Shown here piece after piece: positions 1-7,391 of a stretch of DNA of 42,089 nt. Both the position numbers and the translations under genes were made by a program. Origin of the DNA: Oscillospiraceae bacterium (GTDB taxonomy: Bacteria; Bacillota; Clostridia; Oscillospirales; CAG-272). Every line of letters starts with the position of its first letter. The first letter of the stretch is position 1. The notes beneath the pieces were generated by a model. It saw nothing but the letters and a program-made list of their open reading frames with translations. It made no database searches and was not told the origin of the DNA. The stretch covers positions 1-42,089 of the forward strand of contig SVSZ01000006.1 in the NCBI GenBank assembly GCA_015064025.1, in the 5' to 3' direction.

Positions 1-2
1 CG

Positions 3-2006
3 CGTCTGTCACCGATTCCCGCCTACGCAGATCCTGCCGAGCGTCCCGCCTCTGTGACGGCACCGACGGTGGAGAAGCCCCCACGCCGCCCGATCGAGCC
101 CACGCCTGTGGACCCTCCGGGGGTGGCACCTACGCCTGTTGCGGATCCCGACAAGGATGGAATTCCCAAAAAGCAGGAGACCTATCCTACGAGCAAGCCG
201 ACGGCACCCGTGCTTGATGCGCTGACCTCGCGCCTTGTTGAGGAGGTTCGCGTGGGAAGCTTGAAAAAATACGAAGGAAGCACCGATGCCATCACGCTGA
301 ACCTTACGAAAAAACTCCAAAGACGGGTGTCGATCACCAATATGAAAACGGTGATCTTTCACGGGATCGACGGAACGGTGCTGGGCACTGTCAACGTCAA
401 TTACGGTGACAGCGTTTCCTTCCCCGTGCCGGATCACGAGCCCTCCCCCGCGTATACGTACCGCACGCTTGGTTGGGTCACAGCTGAGGGCGGGGGCGTA
501 GACCTTTCGTTCATAACGGAGGATCTTGATCTCTATCCGCATTATGAAATGACGAAAAAAAGCTATACCGTGACGTGGCGCATCCTCGGTGCGGGCGGTA
601 ATGAGACCGATTACAGTGAGATCTGGACCTGGGGAAGCACTCCCACACCCGCATACGACGTGCCGTGCACATCTTATGAAACGTACGGCTACCGATACGT
701 GTTTTCGGGCTGGGATAAGGAGATCGCGCCGGTTGAAGGAGATGTTCTTTACGTTGGCAGCTTCCAAAAGACGCCAAAGGAATTTGCCATCCGTTGGGTC
801 GTAGGAGACCTGGTCTTTACCGAGCTTTGGAGCTACGGCTCGTTGCCCGTCTTTGAGGGGGAGACTGCGATGGTATCGGCAAGCGAGGAATGCACGTTCC
901 TCGGCTTCTCTCCCGAGATCTCTTCCGTGACGGGACCTGCTACCTACACGGCGCGCTATGAAAAGAAGCCGTATGCCGTGGGAGGATCTGCGACGCCGCT
1001 TTCGATCGTTTCGGATACACGCTCGCTTACCGTGAAGGCGGGGACGCATGCCTCTGTCACAGTCGCGGATGCGGCACGCATTGCATCGAATGAAAACAAG
1101 GCACTTTGCATTGATTGGGATAACGGATGCAGGCTGACGGTTTCTGCCGAGGCGCTCTCTTCGATTTCGACGGCGGGATGTACACGCGTGGTGCTGCAGA
1201 GCTTTGAAGCGGAGGGAGAGGCTGTTTATGAGCTTCATTTTTACAACAGCCGTCTGGAGGACGTAACGCTTTCCGAGACGGGGATCACCCTGCAATTGCC
1301 TTATCGGGAATTCGAGGACGGAAAAACGACTGCCTTTTACCGTGTGGACGAGGCGGGGGTGCGTACGCGCATCGAGCAGACTGCCATTTCCGTTTCCGAG
1401 GGGGTGAGTGTGCTCCGTGCGTATTCTTACCCCATGAGAGTGAAGGACAACCCGCTTTGCAATACGATGTCCCTTGGGTGGGATGCCTTGATCGGAGAGA
1501 CCGTTTCCTTGGATCTTGTTTGTGAGCACGGGTATGAGATCACGGGTGTGAGCGTTACGGATGCCGCAGGCAATGCACTTCCCATCAAGGATCTTTCCTT
1601 TGTGATGCCCGAGAGCGGTGTGGACGTGGTGCTTACGGTAGAGCCGATCCTTTATCACGTTGTGTTCCGAAGCGAGGGCAAGGTTCTTCTTGAAAAGACC
1701 TACGCTTACGGGGAACAGCTGCAGCTTCCGAAAACGCCCGTGAAGGAAGGGGACGAAACCTACCTCTATACCTTCCTTTCCTGGGGACGTGAGGTTCCCG
1801 TGTATCTGACGGGGGAGGAGCGTGAGCTCGTCTTTGAGGCGCAGTTTTCAAAGGAGGTAAGAAATATCGATTACGAGACGGGACATAACAACAATCTCCT
1901 TTTGGAGGTCGTGCTCCCGTGTGTTCTCGGCGGAATGCTTCTTCTTGGTACGGGACTTACCGTGCTTTTGCTCCTGCGTCGCAGGCGGCGACGCAGACAA
2001 GGATAA
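3..2006 (+). CDS. Membrane-anchored InlB/Flg_new-repeat surface protein (5' truncated)
   Basis: The frame is open to the window edge, so the true start lies upstream. The first residues in frame (SPIPAYA then DPAERP) resemble the end of a signal peptide with an AYA cleavage site, suggesting that only the signal peptide is missing; a GTG at 54 is therefore probably not the start. A proline-rich spacer follows. Then come several beta-grasp modules of the InlB B-repeat/Flg_new type, recognisable by repeated Y-x-V-x-(F/W) strands, a G-W or SGW turn and an aromatic-rich end: two or three lie near residues 95-300 and one near 545-610. The C-terminus is a hydrophobic segment (about LLLEVVLPCVLGG onward) followed by an Arg-rich cytoplasmic tail, so it is a membrane anchor rather than an LPXTG sorting signal. 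Such proteins are exported and often adhesive; the ligand is unknown. It converges on the ZIP gene across a shared hairpin. Confidence 0.75.
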   Translation, partial: RLSPIPAYADPAERPASVTAPTVEKPPRRPIEPTPVDPPGVAPTPVADPDKDGIPKKQETYPTSKPTAPVLDALTSRLVEEVRVGSLKKYEGSTDAITLNLTKKLQRRVSITNMKTVIFHGIDGTVLGTVNVNYGDSVSFPVPDHEPSPAYTYRTLGWVTAEGGGVDLSFITEDLDLYPHYEMTKKSYTVTWRILGAGGNETDYSEIWTWGSTPTPAYDVPCTSYETYGYRYVFSGWDKEIAPVEGDVLYVGSFQKTPKEFAIRWVVGDLVFTELWSYGSLPVFEGETAMVSASEECTFLGFSPEISSVTGPATYTARYEKKPYAVGGSATPLSIVSDTRSLTVKAGTHASVTVADAARIASNENKALCIDWDNGCRLTVSAEALSSISTAGCTRVVLQSFEAEGEAVYELHFYNSRLEDVTLSETGITLQLPYREFEDGKTTAFYRVDEAGVRTRIEQTAISVSEGVSVLRAYSYPMRVKDNPLCNTMSLGWDALIGETVSLDLVCEHGYEITGVSVTDAAGNALPIKDLSFVMPESGVDVVLTVEPILYHVVFRSEGKVLLEKTYAYGEQLQLPKTPVKEGDETYLYTFLSWGREVPVYLTGEERELVFEAQFSKEVRNIDYETGHNNNLLLEVVLPCVLGGMLLLGTGLTVLLLLRRRRRRRQG

Positions 2007-2010
2007 TATA

Positions 2011-2066
2011 AAAGGAACAAGGGCCTTCAAACGAGATTGACGTTTGAAGGTCCTTGCTCCTTTTAT
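2011..2066. terminator. Bidirectional terminator between convergent genes
   Basis: A long inverted repeat (AAAAGGA-CAAGG-CCTTCAAACG and its complement) with a 7-base loop sits directly after the surface-protein stop and overlaps the ZIP stop codon. A/T runs on both flanks make it usable in both directions. Confidence 0.8.
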
Positions 2067-2815
2067 CCCAATAGCACGTCTGTGACGAGCATCAGGCAAA
2101 AGCCGACGAGGAGTGCATACGTAGCTCCCCGTTCATGCCCGTGTGCATGTGTTTCGGGAATCATTTCGTCGCTGATGACGTAGAGCATCGTGCCTCCCGC
2201 AAAGGCAAGTGCAAAGGGGAGGATCGCTGTGGAAAGGGAGACCGCAAAATATCCGATCAGTGTTCCCGCAACCTCGACAAGACCTGTGAGCATCGCAAGG
2301 AAGAAGGTCCTCCGCGGCTTGATCCCGGCGGCGAGCATGGGTCCGATGATGACCATTCCCTCCGGAATATTCTGCAGGGCAATCCCGCCTGCGATGATGA
2401 GCGCCTGTGATGTATCTCCCGAGCCGAAGCCGACGCCTGCCGCAATTCCCTCGGGGAGATTGTGGATGGCAATGGCGCTGACGAAGAGAAGCACGCGGCT
2501 GACGCTTGCGCTTGCATGCGTCTCCGTGTCCGCGCCCGCAAGCTTGTGAAGGTGAGGAACCAGACGGTCGATCAGATTGAGGCAGAGCGCACCTGCAAAG
2601 ATGCCGACAACGGCATAGATCAGTCCCGCGTTGCCGCCGTATTCAAGGGAGGGCAGGATCAACCCAAGCACTGCCGCAGCCAGCATCACGCCTGCGGCAA
2701 AGGAAAGGACGATGTCCGAAAAGGTGTGTGAAACACGTTTGAAGATAAAGCCGATAACGGCGCCGATGACCGTAGCACCTCCGACGCCGATCGCTGTCAG
2801 TAATACAAGCTCCAT
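2063..2815 (-). CDS. ZIP family divalent metal transporter
   Basis: A 250-residue integral membrane protein with about eight hydrophobic segments. It carries the two ZIP signatures: HNLPEG (118-123, segment 4) and QNIPEG (148-153, segment 5), whose His/Asn/Glu residues form the metal site. A third acidic/His segment, EMIPETHAHGHER, starts near 217. ZIP proteins import Zn2+, Fe2+ or Mn2+ into the cytoplasm; the length and motifs fit the ZupT/GufA branch, but the substrate cannot be read from sequence. The start is only 6 bases after the flavodiiron gene stop and has no clear Shine-Dalgarno of its own, so it is probably translationally coupled. It is the last gene of a four-gene operon with the D-lactate dehydrogenase, ferredoxin and flavodiiron genes, which suggests supply of iron for the diiron and Fe-S proteins. 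Confidence 0.88.
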   Translation of the reverse strand: MELVLLTAIGVGGATVIGAVIGFIFKRVSHTFSDIVLSFAAGVMLAAAVLGLILPSLEYGGNAGLIYAVVGIFAGALCLNLIDRLVPHLHKLAGADTETHASASVSRVLLFVSAIAIHNLPEGIAAGVGFGSGDTSQALIIAGGIALQNIPEGMVIIGPMLAAGIKPRRTFFLAMLTGLVEVAGTLIGYFAVSLSTAILPFALAFAGGTMLYVISDEMIPETHAHGHERGATYALLVGFCLMLVTDVLLG

Positions 2816-2821
2816 AAAGCG

Positions 2822-4615
2822 TTAATTTTCGATGGGCTCAAAATCCGCGGCACCGTGCTTGCAAAGGGGACAGATGAAGTCCTCGGGAAGCTCGTCACCC
2901 TCGTAAACGTATCCGCAGATCTTGCAGACGTAGCCTGTACGCCCCTCTGTTTTCGGCTTCGGCTTGACGTGCTCGTGATAATATGCGTACGTCATGGATT
3001 CCTTATCAGAGAGCACGCGGGATTCGCTTACCGAGCAGATGAACATACCGTGCGTATCAAGATCAACGTAGTCCTCCACCGTAAGAGAGAGGAAGGAGTT
3101 GATATAACGCGGCAGGAAGATCAGCCCGTTGTCCGAGCGCAGCGGCTCACAGCCCGCAAACTTGTCGGTGTTTCTGCCGCTTGTAAAGCCGAATTTTTCG
3201 AAGACGGCAAAGGGGGCGTCCACTGTCAGACAGTTGACGTTCATTTTGCCGGTTTGCTTGATGATATGATGGGAATAATTTTGCTTGTTGATCGTGACCG
3301 CAATGCGGTTGGGAACGTTTGTCACCTGCGTGACGGTGTTGACAATGAGCCCGTTGTCACGCTTTCCGTCGTTGGAAGTGACGACATAGAGCCCGTAGCC
3401 GATGTTGAAGAGCGCGGAGAGATCGTTCTTATTTGCCGTGGTGCCGCTTTGCTCACGGTATTCGCGGCAGATCTCACTCACCATTGCGTCCAGTGCCGCG
3501 CGGCTCTCTTCGTTCAGGGCGGAGAGGATGCGTACCGTGGTGGGGATATAGGTGAGGTTTTTGCACTTCTCCAGCATTGTGCGCATGACCTTGGCGGCAA
3601 GAGGCGCCCAGCTTCCGTTTTCAATGAAGGCGACTGTCCGGTTGGAGAAATTGCGCTCCGTCAGATGGTCGATGAAGGTGCGCATGAAGGGGAAGATATC
3701 TCCGTTGTAGGTCGTAGTCGCAAGCACCAGCTTGGAATAACGGAAAGCATCCGACACAGCCTCAGTGACGTCGCATCTGGCAAGATCGTAGACCTTGACC
3801 GCGGGAGCACCCTCTGCGCGGAGCTTTTCAGCGAGTGCGCTTACGGCACGGCGGGTATTGCCGTAGACCGAGGTGTAGGCGATAACGACGCCTTCTTCCT
3901 CTGCCTCATAGCTTGACCAGGTGTTGTAAAGCCCGAGATAATAGCCGAGATTTTCACGAAGCACAGGACCGTGCAAGGGGCAGATCACGGAAATGTCAAG
4001 CCCTGCCGCCTTTGAGAGAAGCTTTTGCACCTGCGCGCCGTACTTGCCGACGATGCCGATGTAGTAGCGTCTTGCCTCGTCTGCCCAAGGCTCTTCTCTG
4101 TCGAGTGCTCCGAACTTTCCAAAGCCGTCTGCGGAGAAGAGCACCTTGTCGTATGCATCGTAGGTGACGATGACCTCGGGCCAGTGCACCATGGGAGCCG
4201 TGACAAAGGTGAGGGTGTGCTTGCCGAGAGAGAGCGTGTCTCCCTCGCCGACAACGAGCTGTCTGTCCTCAAAGTCCGTCCCGAAGAAATTCTTCATCAT
4301 GGGAAATGCCTTGCTTGACGCCACGATCGTAGCATCGGGATATGCCTTATGAAAGCTGTGGATATTTGCCGAGTGATCGGGCTCCATGTGCTGCACGATC
4401 AGATAATCGGGGGTTCTGCCTGCAAGTGCGGCTTGGAGATTGTCAAGCCATTCGTGGGTAAAGCCTGCATCAACCGAGTCGATCACGGCAACCTTTTCAT
4501 CAAGAATGACGTAGGAGTTGTAAGCCATTCCCGCAGGAACGCGGTACTGCCCCTCAAAAAGGTCGATCTTGTGATCATTCACACCGATATATTTGATGTC
4601 GTTTGTGATATGCAT
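2822..4615 (-). CDS. Flavodiiron protein with flavin-reductase and rubredoxin domains
   Basis: A 597-residue four-domain protein. Residues 1-245 are a metallo-beta-lactamase-like diiron domain with all six ligands visible: H76, E78 and D80 (HMEPDH), H144, D163 and H215. Residues about 243-395 are a flavodoxin domain with an FMN loop (YTSVYGNTRR). Residues about 400-550 are a flavin-reductase (FMN split-barrel) domain. Residues 560-597 are a rubredoxin with CKIC (564-567) and CPLC (582-585). Flavodiiron proteins reduce O2 to water and/or NO to N2O in the cytoplasm. Here the electron-delivery modules are built in, so reduced flavin or NAD(P)H could feed the diiron site directly. The RBS GGAGGAAA fits the ATG. 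The gene lies 32 bases downstream of a ferredoxin gene in an oxygen/nitrosative-defence operon. Preference for O2 or NO cannot be judged from sequence. Confidence 0.93.
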   Translation of the reverse strand: MHITNDIKYIGVNDHKIDLFEGQYRVPAGMAYNSYVILDEKVAVIDSVDAGFTHEWLDNLQAALAGRTPDYLIVQHMEPDHSANIHSFHKAYPDATIVASSKAFPMMKNFFGTDFEDRQLVVGEGDTLSLGKHTLTFVTAPMVHWPEVIVTYDAYDKVLFSADGFGKFGALDREEPWADEARRYYIGIVGKYGAQVQKLLSKAAGLDISVICPLHGPVLRENLGYYLGLYNTWSSYEAEEEGVVIAYTSVYGNTRRAVSALAEKLRAEGAPAVKVYDLARCDVTEAVSDAFRYSKLVLATTTYNGDIFPFMRTFIDHLTERNFSNRTVAFIENGSWAPLAAKVMRTMLEKCKNLTYIPTTVRILSALNEESRAALDAMVSEICREYREQSGTTANKNDLSALFNIGYGLYVVTSNDGKRDNGLIVNTVTQVTNVPNRIAVTINKQNYSHHIIKQTGKMNVNCLTVDAPFAVFEKFGFTSGRNTDKFAGCEPLRSDNGLIFLPRYINSFLSLTVEDYVDLDTHGMFICSVSESRVLSDKESMTYAYYHEHVKPKPKTEGRTGYVCKICGYVYEGDELPEDFICPLCKHGAADFEPIEN

Positions 4616-4647
4616 TTCTGATTTCCTCCGTAATATGGTGATGTATT

Positions 4648-5310
4648 TTATAGGATCCGTCCGTCTGTGCTGACGGTGATGATTTCAAGGGGAAGATCTT
4701 TTCCCGAGGCTTGCAAAGCCCGCTTTACCGCGTATTCAAGACCCGCACAGCAGGGAACCTCCATGCGTGCGACGCGGATGCTTCGGATATCGTTCGAGGT
4801 GAGAATGGCTGCAAGCTTTTCGGTGTAATCCACGCCGTCAAGCTTGGGACACGCGATGAGTGTGATGTGATTGCGCATCAGATCCGCATGGAAGGACGCA
4901 TAGGCGTACGCCGTGCAGTCTGCGGCGATGAGAAGGTCTGCCGCATCGAAGTAAGGGGCGTTGGCAGGGACCAATTTGATCTGGCAGGGCCATTGCATCA
5001 ATTGGCTTGCCGCCGCGTGTCTTACGGGGCGCTCCGACTCCTCACTCTTTTTGAGTGCCTTTGCCCGTGTGCCCGGGCAACCGCCGTGTAAGCAGGACGA
5101 CGCCTTGGGGGACGGCTCTGTACGTTCCGTAAAGCTGATCGCGCCCGTAGGACAAGCGGGGAGACAGTCCCCAAGACCGTCACAGTGATCTTCTCTGACG
5201 AGCACCGCCACGCCGTCGATCATTTCGATGGCGCCCTCGTGGCATGCTGCGGCGCAAGCACCGCAGCCGTTACATTTTTCTTTGTCGATCTTTATGATCC
5301 TTCCGTTCAT
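4648..5310 (-). CDS. Ferredoxin-type 4Fe-4S protein with C-terminal Cys-rich domain
   Basis: A 220-residue protein started at the ATG with a GGGAGGA RBS; a longer frame would run into the upstream gene. The N-terminus has a standard cluster motif C13-x2-C16-x2-C19-x3-C23. The second motif is C43-D-G-L-G-D-C49-x3-C53-P, where the second cysteine is replaced by Leu46. That CDGLG pattern recurs in a family of anaerobe ferredoxins and may hold a 3Fe-4S or an atypically ligated cluster. Further cysteines lie at 73, 78, 108, 132, 154 and a CC pair at 187-188. The C-terminal half, about 100-220, has no domain I can name. It probably transfers electrons in the cytoplasm to the neighbouring flavodiiron protein. 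It starts 14 bases after the dehydrogenase stop. The partner assignment is inference from position. Confidence 0.8.
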   Translation of the reverse strand: MNGRIIKIDKEKCNGCGACAAACHEGAIEMIDGVAVLVREDHCDGLGDCLPACPTGAISFTERTEPSPKASSCLHGGCPGTRAKALKKSEESERPVRHAAASQLMQWPCQIKLVPANAPYFDAADLLIAADCTAYAYASFHADLMRNHITLIACPKLDGVDYTEKLAAILTSNDIRSIRVARMEVPCCAGLEYAVKRALQASGKDLPLEIITVSTDGRIL

Positions 5311-5324
5311 AGTTCCTCCCGGGT

Positions 5325-6359
5325 TTAAAAGCATTTTCCGCTTTTGCAGTCTTCGGTGCTGCCACCGCGGTAGCAAAGCTCGTTTTCGCACTGTCCGTTT
5401 TGGGTGAAGTCCAAAAGATTTTTTACCGTTGTTTCCGCGATGCTCCGAAGTGCCTCCTCCGTAAGGAACGCTTGATGAGAGGTGACGATGACGTTGGGCA
5501 TGGAGATCAGCCTTGCCAGCACGTCGTCCTCCAGAATATGACCCGAGAAGTCCTCGAAGAAAAATTCGGATTCCTCCTCGTACACGTCAAGGCAAGCAGC
5601 ACCTACGACTCTCGCTTTGATCCCCTCCAGCAGTGCCTCTGCATCGATCAGCGCACCTCTTGAGGTGTTGAGGATCACCACACCGCGACGGCATTTTTCA
5701 AGAGTTTCTGCGTTGATCAGATGATACGTGTCCTCGGTCAGGGGGCAGTGGAGAGAGATGATGTCGCTTCTTTCAAAAAGCTCGTCAAGTGTGACGTATC
5801 TGACGCGCTCACCGTCCTCAAGGTCTGCGGCGGGGAATTTGTCGTATGCCAGCACCTTCATGCCAAAGCCGAGGCAAATGTCGATGAACGCGCGACCGAT
5901 GCGTCCCGTACCGACGACTCCCACCGTTTTTCCGTGAAGGTCAAAGCCTGTCATTCCGGCAAGACTGAAATTGAAGTCGCGTGTGCGGATATACGCCTTG
6001 TGGATGCGGCGGATCGAGGTGAGGAGAAGGGCGATGGTATGCTCTGCCACCGCATAGGGCGAGTAGGCGGGGACGCGGAAGACGTGCAGCCTTCCGTGTG
6101 CGTACTTCATGTCCACGTTGTTAAAGCCCGCACAGCGAAGTGCCAGAAGTCGGATGCCGAAGGAGTTGAGCTTGTCAATGACCGCTCGGTTGACCGTGTC
6201 GTTGACAAAGACGCACACTGCGTCAAAGCCGTGGGCAAGGTCTGCCGTGTCCTCCGTGAGCTTGGTCTCGAAATATTTAAATCGGATGCCGTTTTCCTCT
6301 CCATACTTATCAAAGGAGGGCTTGTCGTACGGCTTCGCATCAAAAAAAGCAACTTTCAT
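5325..6359 (-). CDS. D-lactate dehydrogenase-like D-2-hydroxyacid dehydrogenase
   Basis: A 344-residue NAD-dependent D-2-hydroxyacid dehydrogenase of the D-lactate branch. The dinucleotide loop is GTGRIG (150-155). The catalytic trio is R234 (NTSRG), E263 (DVYEEE) and H295 (SHQAF). The N-terminal pattern (DAKPYD) and RCAGFNNVD are typical of D-LdhA, which reduces pyruvate to D-lactate while reoxidising NADH. The C-terminus is unusual: after the normal end near residue 322 there is a tail with four cysteines (CENELC then CKSGKC) that could bind metal or form disulfides. It is the first gene of the redox operon, with RBS AAAGGTG, and is divergent from a Crp/Fnr gene. Substrate is inferred from family resemblance. 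Confidence 0.85.
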   Translation of the reverse strand: MKVAFFDAKPYDKPSFDKYGEENGIRFKYFETKLTEDTADLAHGFDAVCVFVNDTVNRAVIDKLNSFGIRLLALRCAGFNNVDMKYAHGRLHVFRVPAYSPYAVAEHTIALLLTSIRRIHKAYIRTRDFNFSLAGMTGFDLHGKTVGVVGTGRIGRAFIDICLGFGMKVLAYDKFPAADLEDGERVRYVTLDELFERSDIISLHCPLTEDTYHLINAETLEKCRRGVVILNTSRGALIDAEALLEGIKARVVGAACLDVYEEESEFFFEDFSGHILEDDVLARLISMPNVIVTSHQAFLTEEALRSIAETTVKNLLDFTQNGQCENELCYRGGSTEDCKSGKCF

Positions 6360-6415
6360 AGAATCACACCTTTCGGGTTACAGTGCAGGTTCAAGAGAAT
6401 TTTTTGGTTCTCCTC

Positions 6416-6444
6416 TTGATTTCTTGACATGATTATAGTATAAT
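6416..6444 (+). promoter_or_regulatory. Sigma-A promoter of the first Crp/Fnr gene
   Basis: TTGATT and TATAAT are separated by 17 bases, with the start expected near 6451. The palindrome at 6460-6473 would lie just inside the transcript, which would suit autorepression. Confidence 0.65.
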
Positions 6445-6473
6445 ATTCCCGAAAAGTATGTTGAATTTTCAAC
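6432..6473 (-). promoter_or_regulatory. Reverse operon promoter with GTTGAA-TT-TTCAAC operator
   Basis: The reverse strand has a perfect -10 TATAAT (6432-6437) without a good -35 at 17 bases. The palindrome GTTGAATTTTCAAC (6460-6473) is centred 29.5 bases upstream of that -10, about -41.5 from the expected start, the normal class II Crp/Fnr activator position. An alternative reading is TTCAAC (6460-6465), 17 bases, TATACT (6437-6442), in which the operator overlaps the -35. Either way the site is placed to control the dehydrogenase-ferredoxin-flavodiiron-ZIP operon. Binding by the adjacent regulator is inference. Confidence 0.55.
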
Positions 6474-6488
6474 AAAACGGAGAAAAAT

Positions 6489-7148
6489 GTGAAAAAATAT
6501 CTGGAAATTTTAAAAGAATGTCCCTTGTTTCGGGACGTTTCAGAGGATTCGCTTACCGTAATGCTTCATTGTCTCGGTGCGCGAGTCGAGAGCTTTGACA
6601 AAAAATACACGGTGTTTGCACAGGGGGCACCTGCCAGGTACATCGGCATTGTGCTTTCGGGCTCCGTTCAGATCGTACAAAACGATTATTACGGAAATCG
6701 GAGCATCCTGTCGCACGTCTCGCCGCCGCAGGTCTTTTCGGAGGCGTTTGCCTGTGCGGGGCTTTCCTCTCTTCCCGTGAGTGTGGTGGCAAACGAGTGG
6801 AGCGAGGTCATGCTCATCGATTGCTCGTATATTTTACACACCTGTGAGAAGCACTGCGTGCATCACCAAAAGCTGATCTATAACCTAATGAAGGATCTGG
6901 CGGAAAAAACCGTGCATTTTCATCAGAAAATGGAGATCACCTCCAAAAGAAGCACAAGAGAGAAGCTGATGGCATATCTCAATGCCATGGCGCGCGACAG
7001 GGGAAGCGATCGCTTTGAGATCCCGTTTGACCGCCAGGAGCTGGCAGACTATCTGGAGGTGGATCGCAGCGGACTTTCCGTTGAGATCGGGAAACTGAAA
7101 CGTGAGGGCGTCATCAGGTGCGAGAAAAACCGATTTGAATTGCTGTAA
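6489..7148 (+). CDS. Crp/Fnr family transcriptional regulator
   Basis: A 219-residue regulator with an N-terminal cyclic-nucleotide-binding-like beta-barrel (about 1-120), a long dimer helix (about 120-150) and a C-terminal winged HTH (about 155-219). The HTH reads DRQELADYLEVDRSGLSVEI, so the recognition helix lacks the E-x-x-S-R triad of E. coli FNR and probably reads a different half-site. No FNR-type N-terminal cysteine cluster is present. The start is GTG at 6489 with GGAG six bases upstream; an overlapping ATG at 6487 runs into an immediate stop. It is divergent from the D-lactate dehydrogenase/flavodiiron operon and is its most likely regulator. Regulators of this type next to flavodiiron or hybrid-cluster genes often respond to NO or O2, but the signal here is not shown. 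Confidence 0.88.
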   Translation: MKKYLEILKECPLFRDVSEDSLTVMLHCLGARVESFDKKYTVFAQGAPARYIGIVLSGSVQIVQNDYYGNRSILSHVSPPQVFSEAFACAGLSSLPVSVVANEWSEVMLIDCSYILHTCEKHCVHHQKLIYNLMKDLAEKTVHFHQKMEITSKRSTREKLMAYLNAMARDRGSDRFEIPFDRQELADYLEVDRSGLSVEIGKLKREGVIRCEKNRFELL

Positions 7149-7150
7149 AT

Positions 7151-7204
7151 AAAAAATATCACTGCGACCGAAGCAAGGCTTTCTCGCCGCAGTGATATTT
7201 TTTA
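7151..7204 (+). terminator. Rho-independent terminator after the Crp/Fnr gene
   Basis: The stem AAAAAATATCACTGCG pairs with CGCAGTGATATTTTTT across a 21-base loop, ending in a T run, directly after the stop codon. Confidence 0.8.
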
Positions 7205-7283
7205 TACGCTCCGATCCTTTTTCTCTGTACTTTCACATCGCGATAAGGATCGACGCGACGGTCATAAAGCCTTTTTTAGGGAT

Positions 7284-7324
7284 CGTTTTTTACTTTTTAT
7301 TGACCGTTTTTTACTTTTCATTGA
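7284..7324. repeat. Two 20-base direct repeats at 21-base period upstream of a promoter
   Basis: Two copies (7284-7303 and 7305-7324) of CGTTTTTTACTTTT(T/C)ATTGA differ at one base. They stand in helical phase and end 6 bases before the -35 of the beta-helix gene. They look like a paired activator or repressor site. Confidence 0.6.
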
Positions 7325-7330
7325 TAGGGC

Positions 7331-7360
7331 TTGACAATTCCTCATAGGGTATGATAAAAT
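7331..7360 (+). promoter_or_regulatory. Promoter of the beta-helix protein gene
   Basis: A consensus -35 TTGACA (7331-7336) is followed by TAAAAT (7355-7360) at 18 bases; GATAAA at 16 bases is an alternative. The RBS CGGAGG precedes the ATG at 7392. Confidence 0.6.
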
Positions 7361-7391
7361 TTTCTTAAATAAACATTTCGGAGGTCTTATC

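Noticed and set aside
9-1658. Long reverse-strand open frame opposite the surface protein
   Set aside because: Rich in Arg, His and Cys with no domain; the forward frame has clear repeats, an anchor and a terminator.
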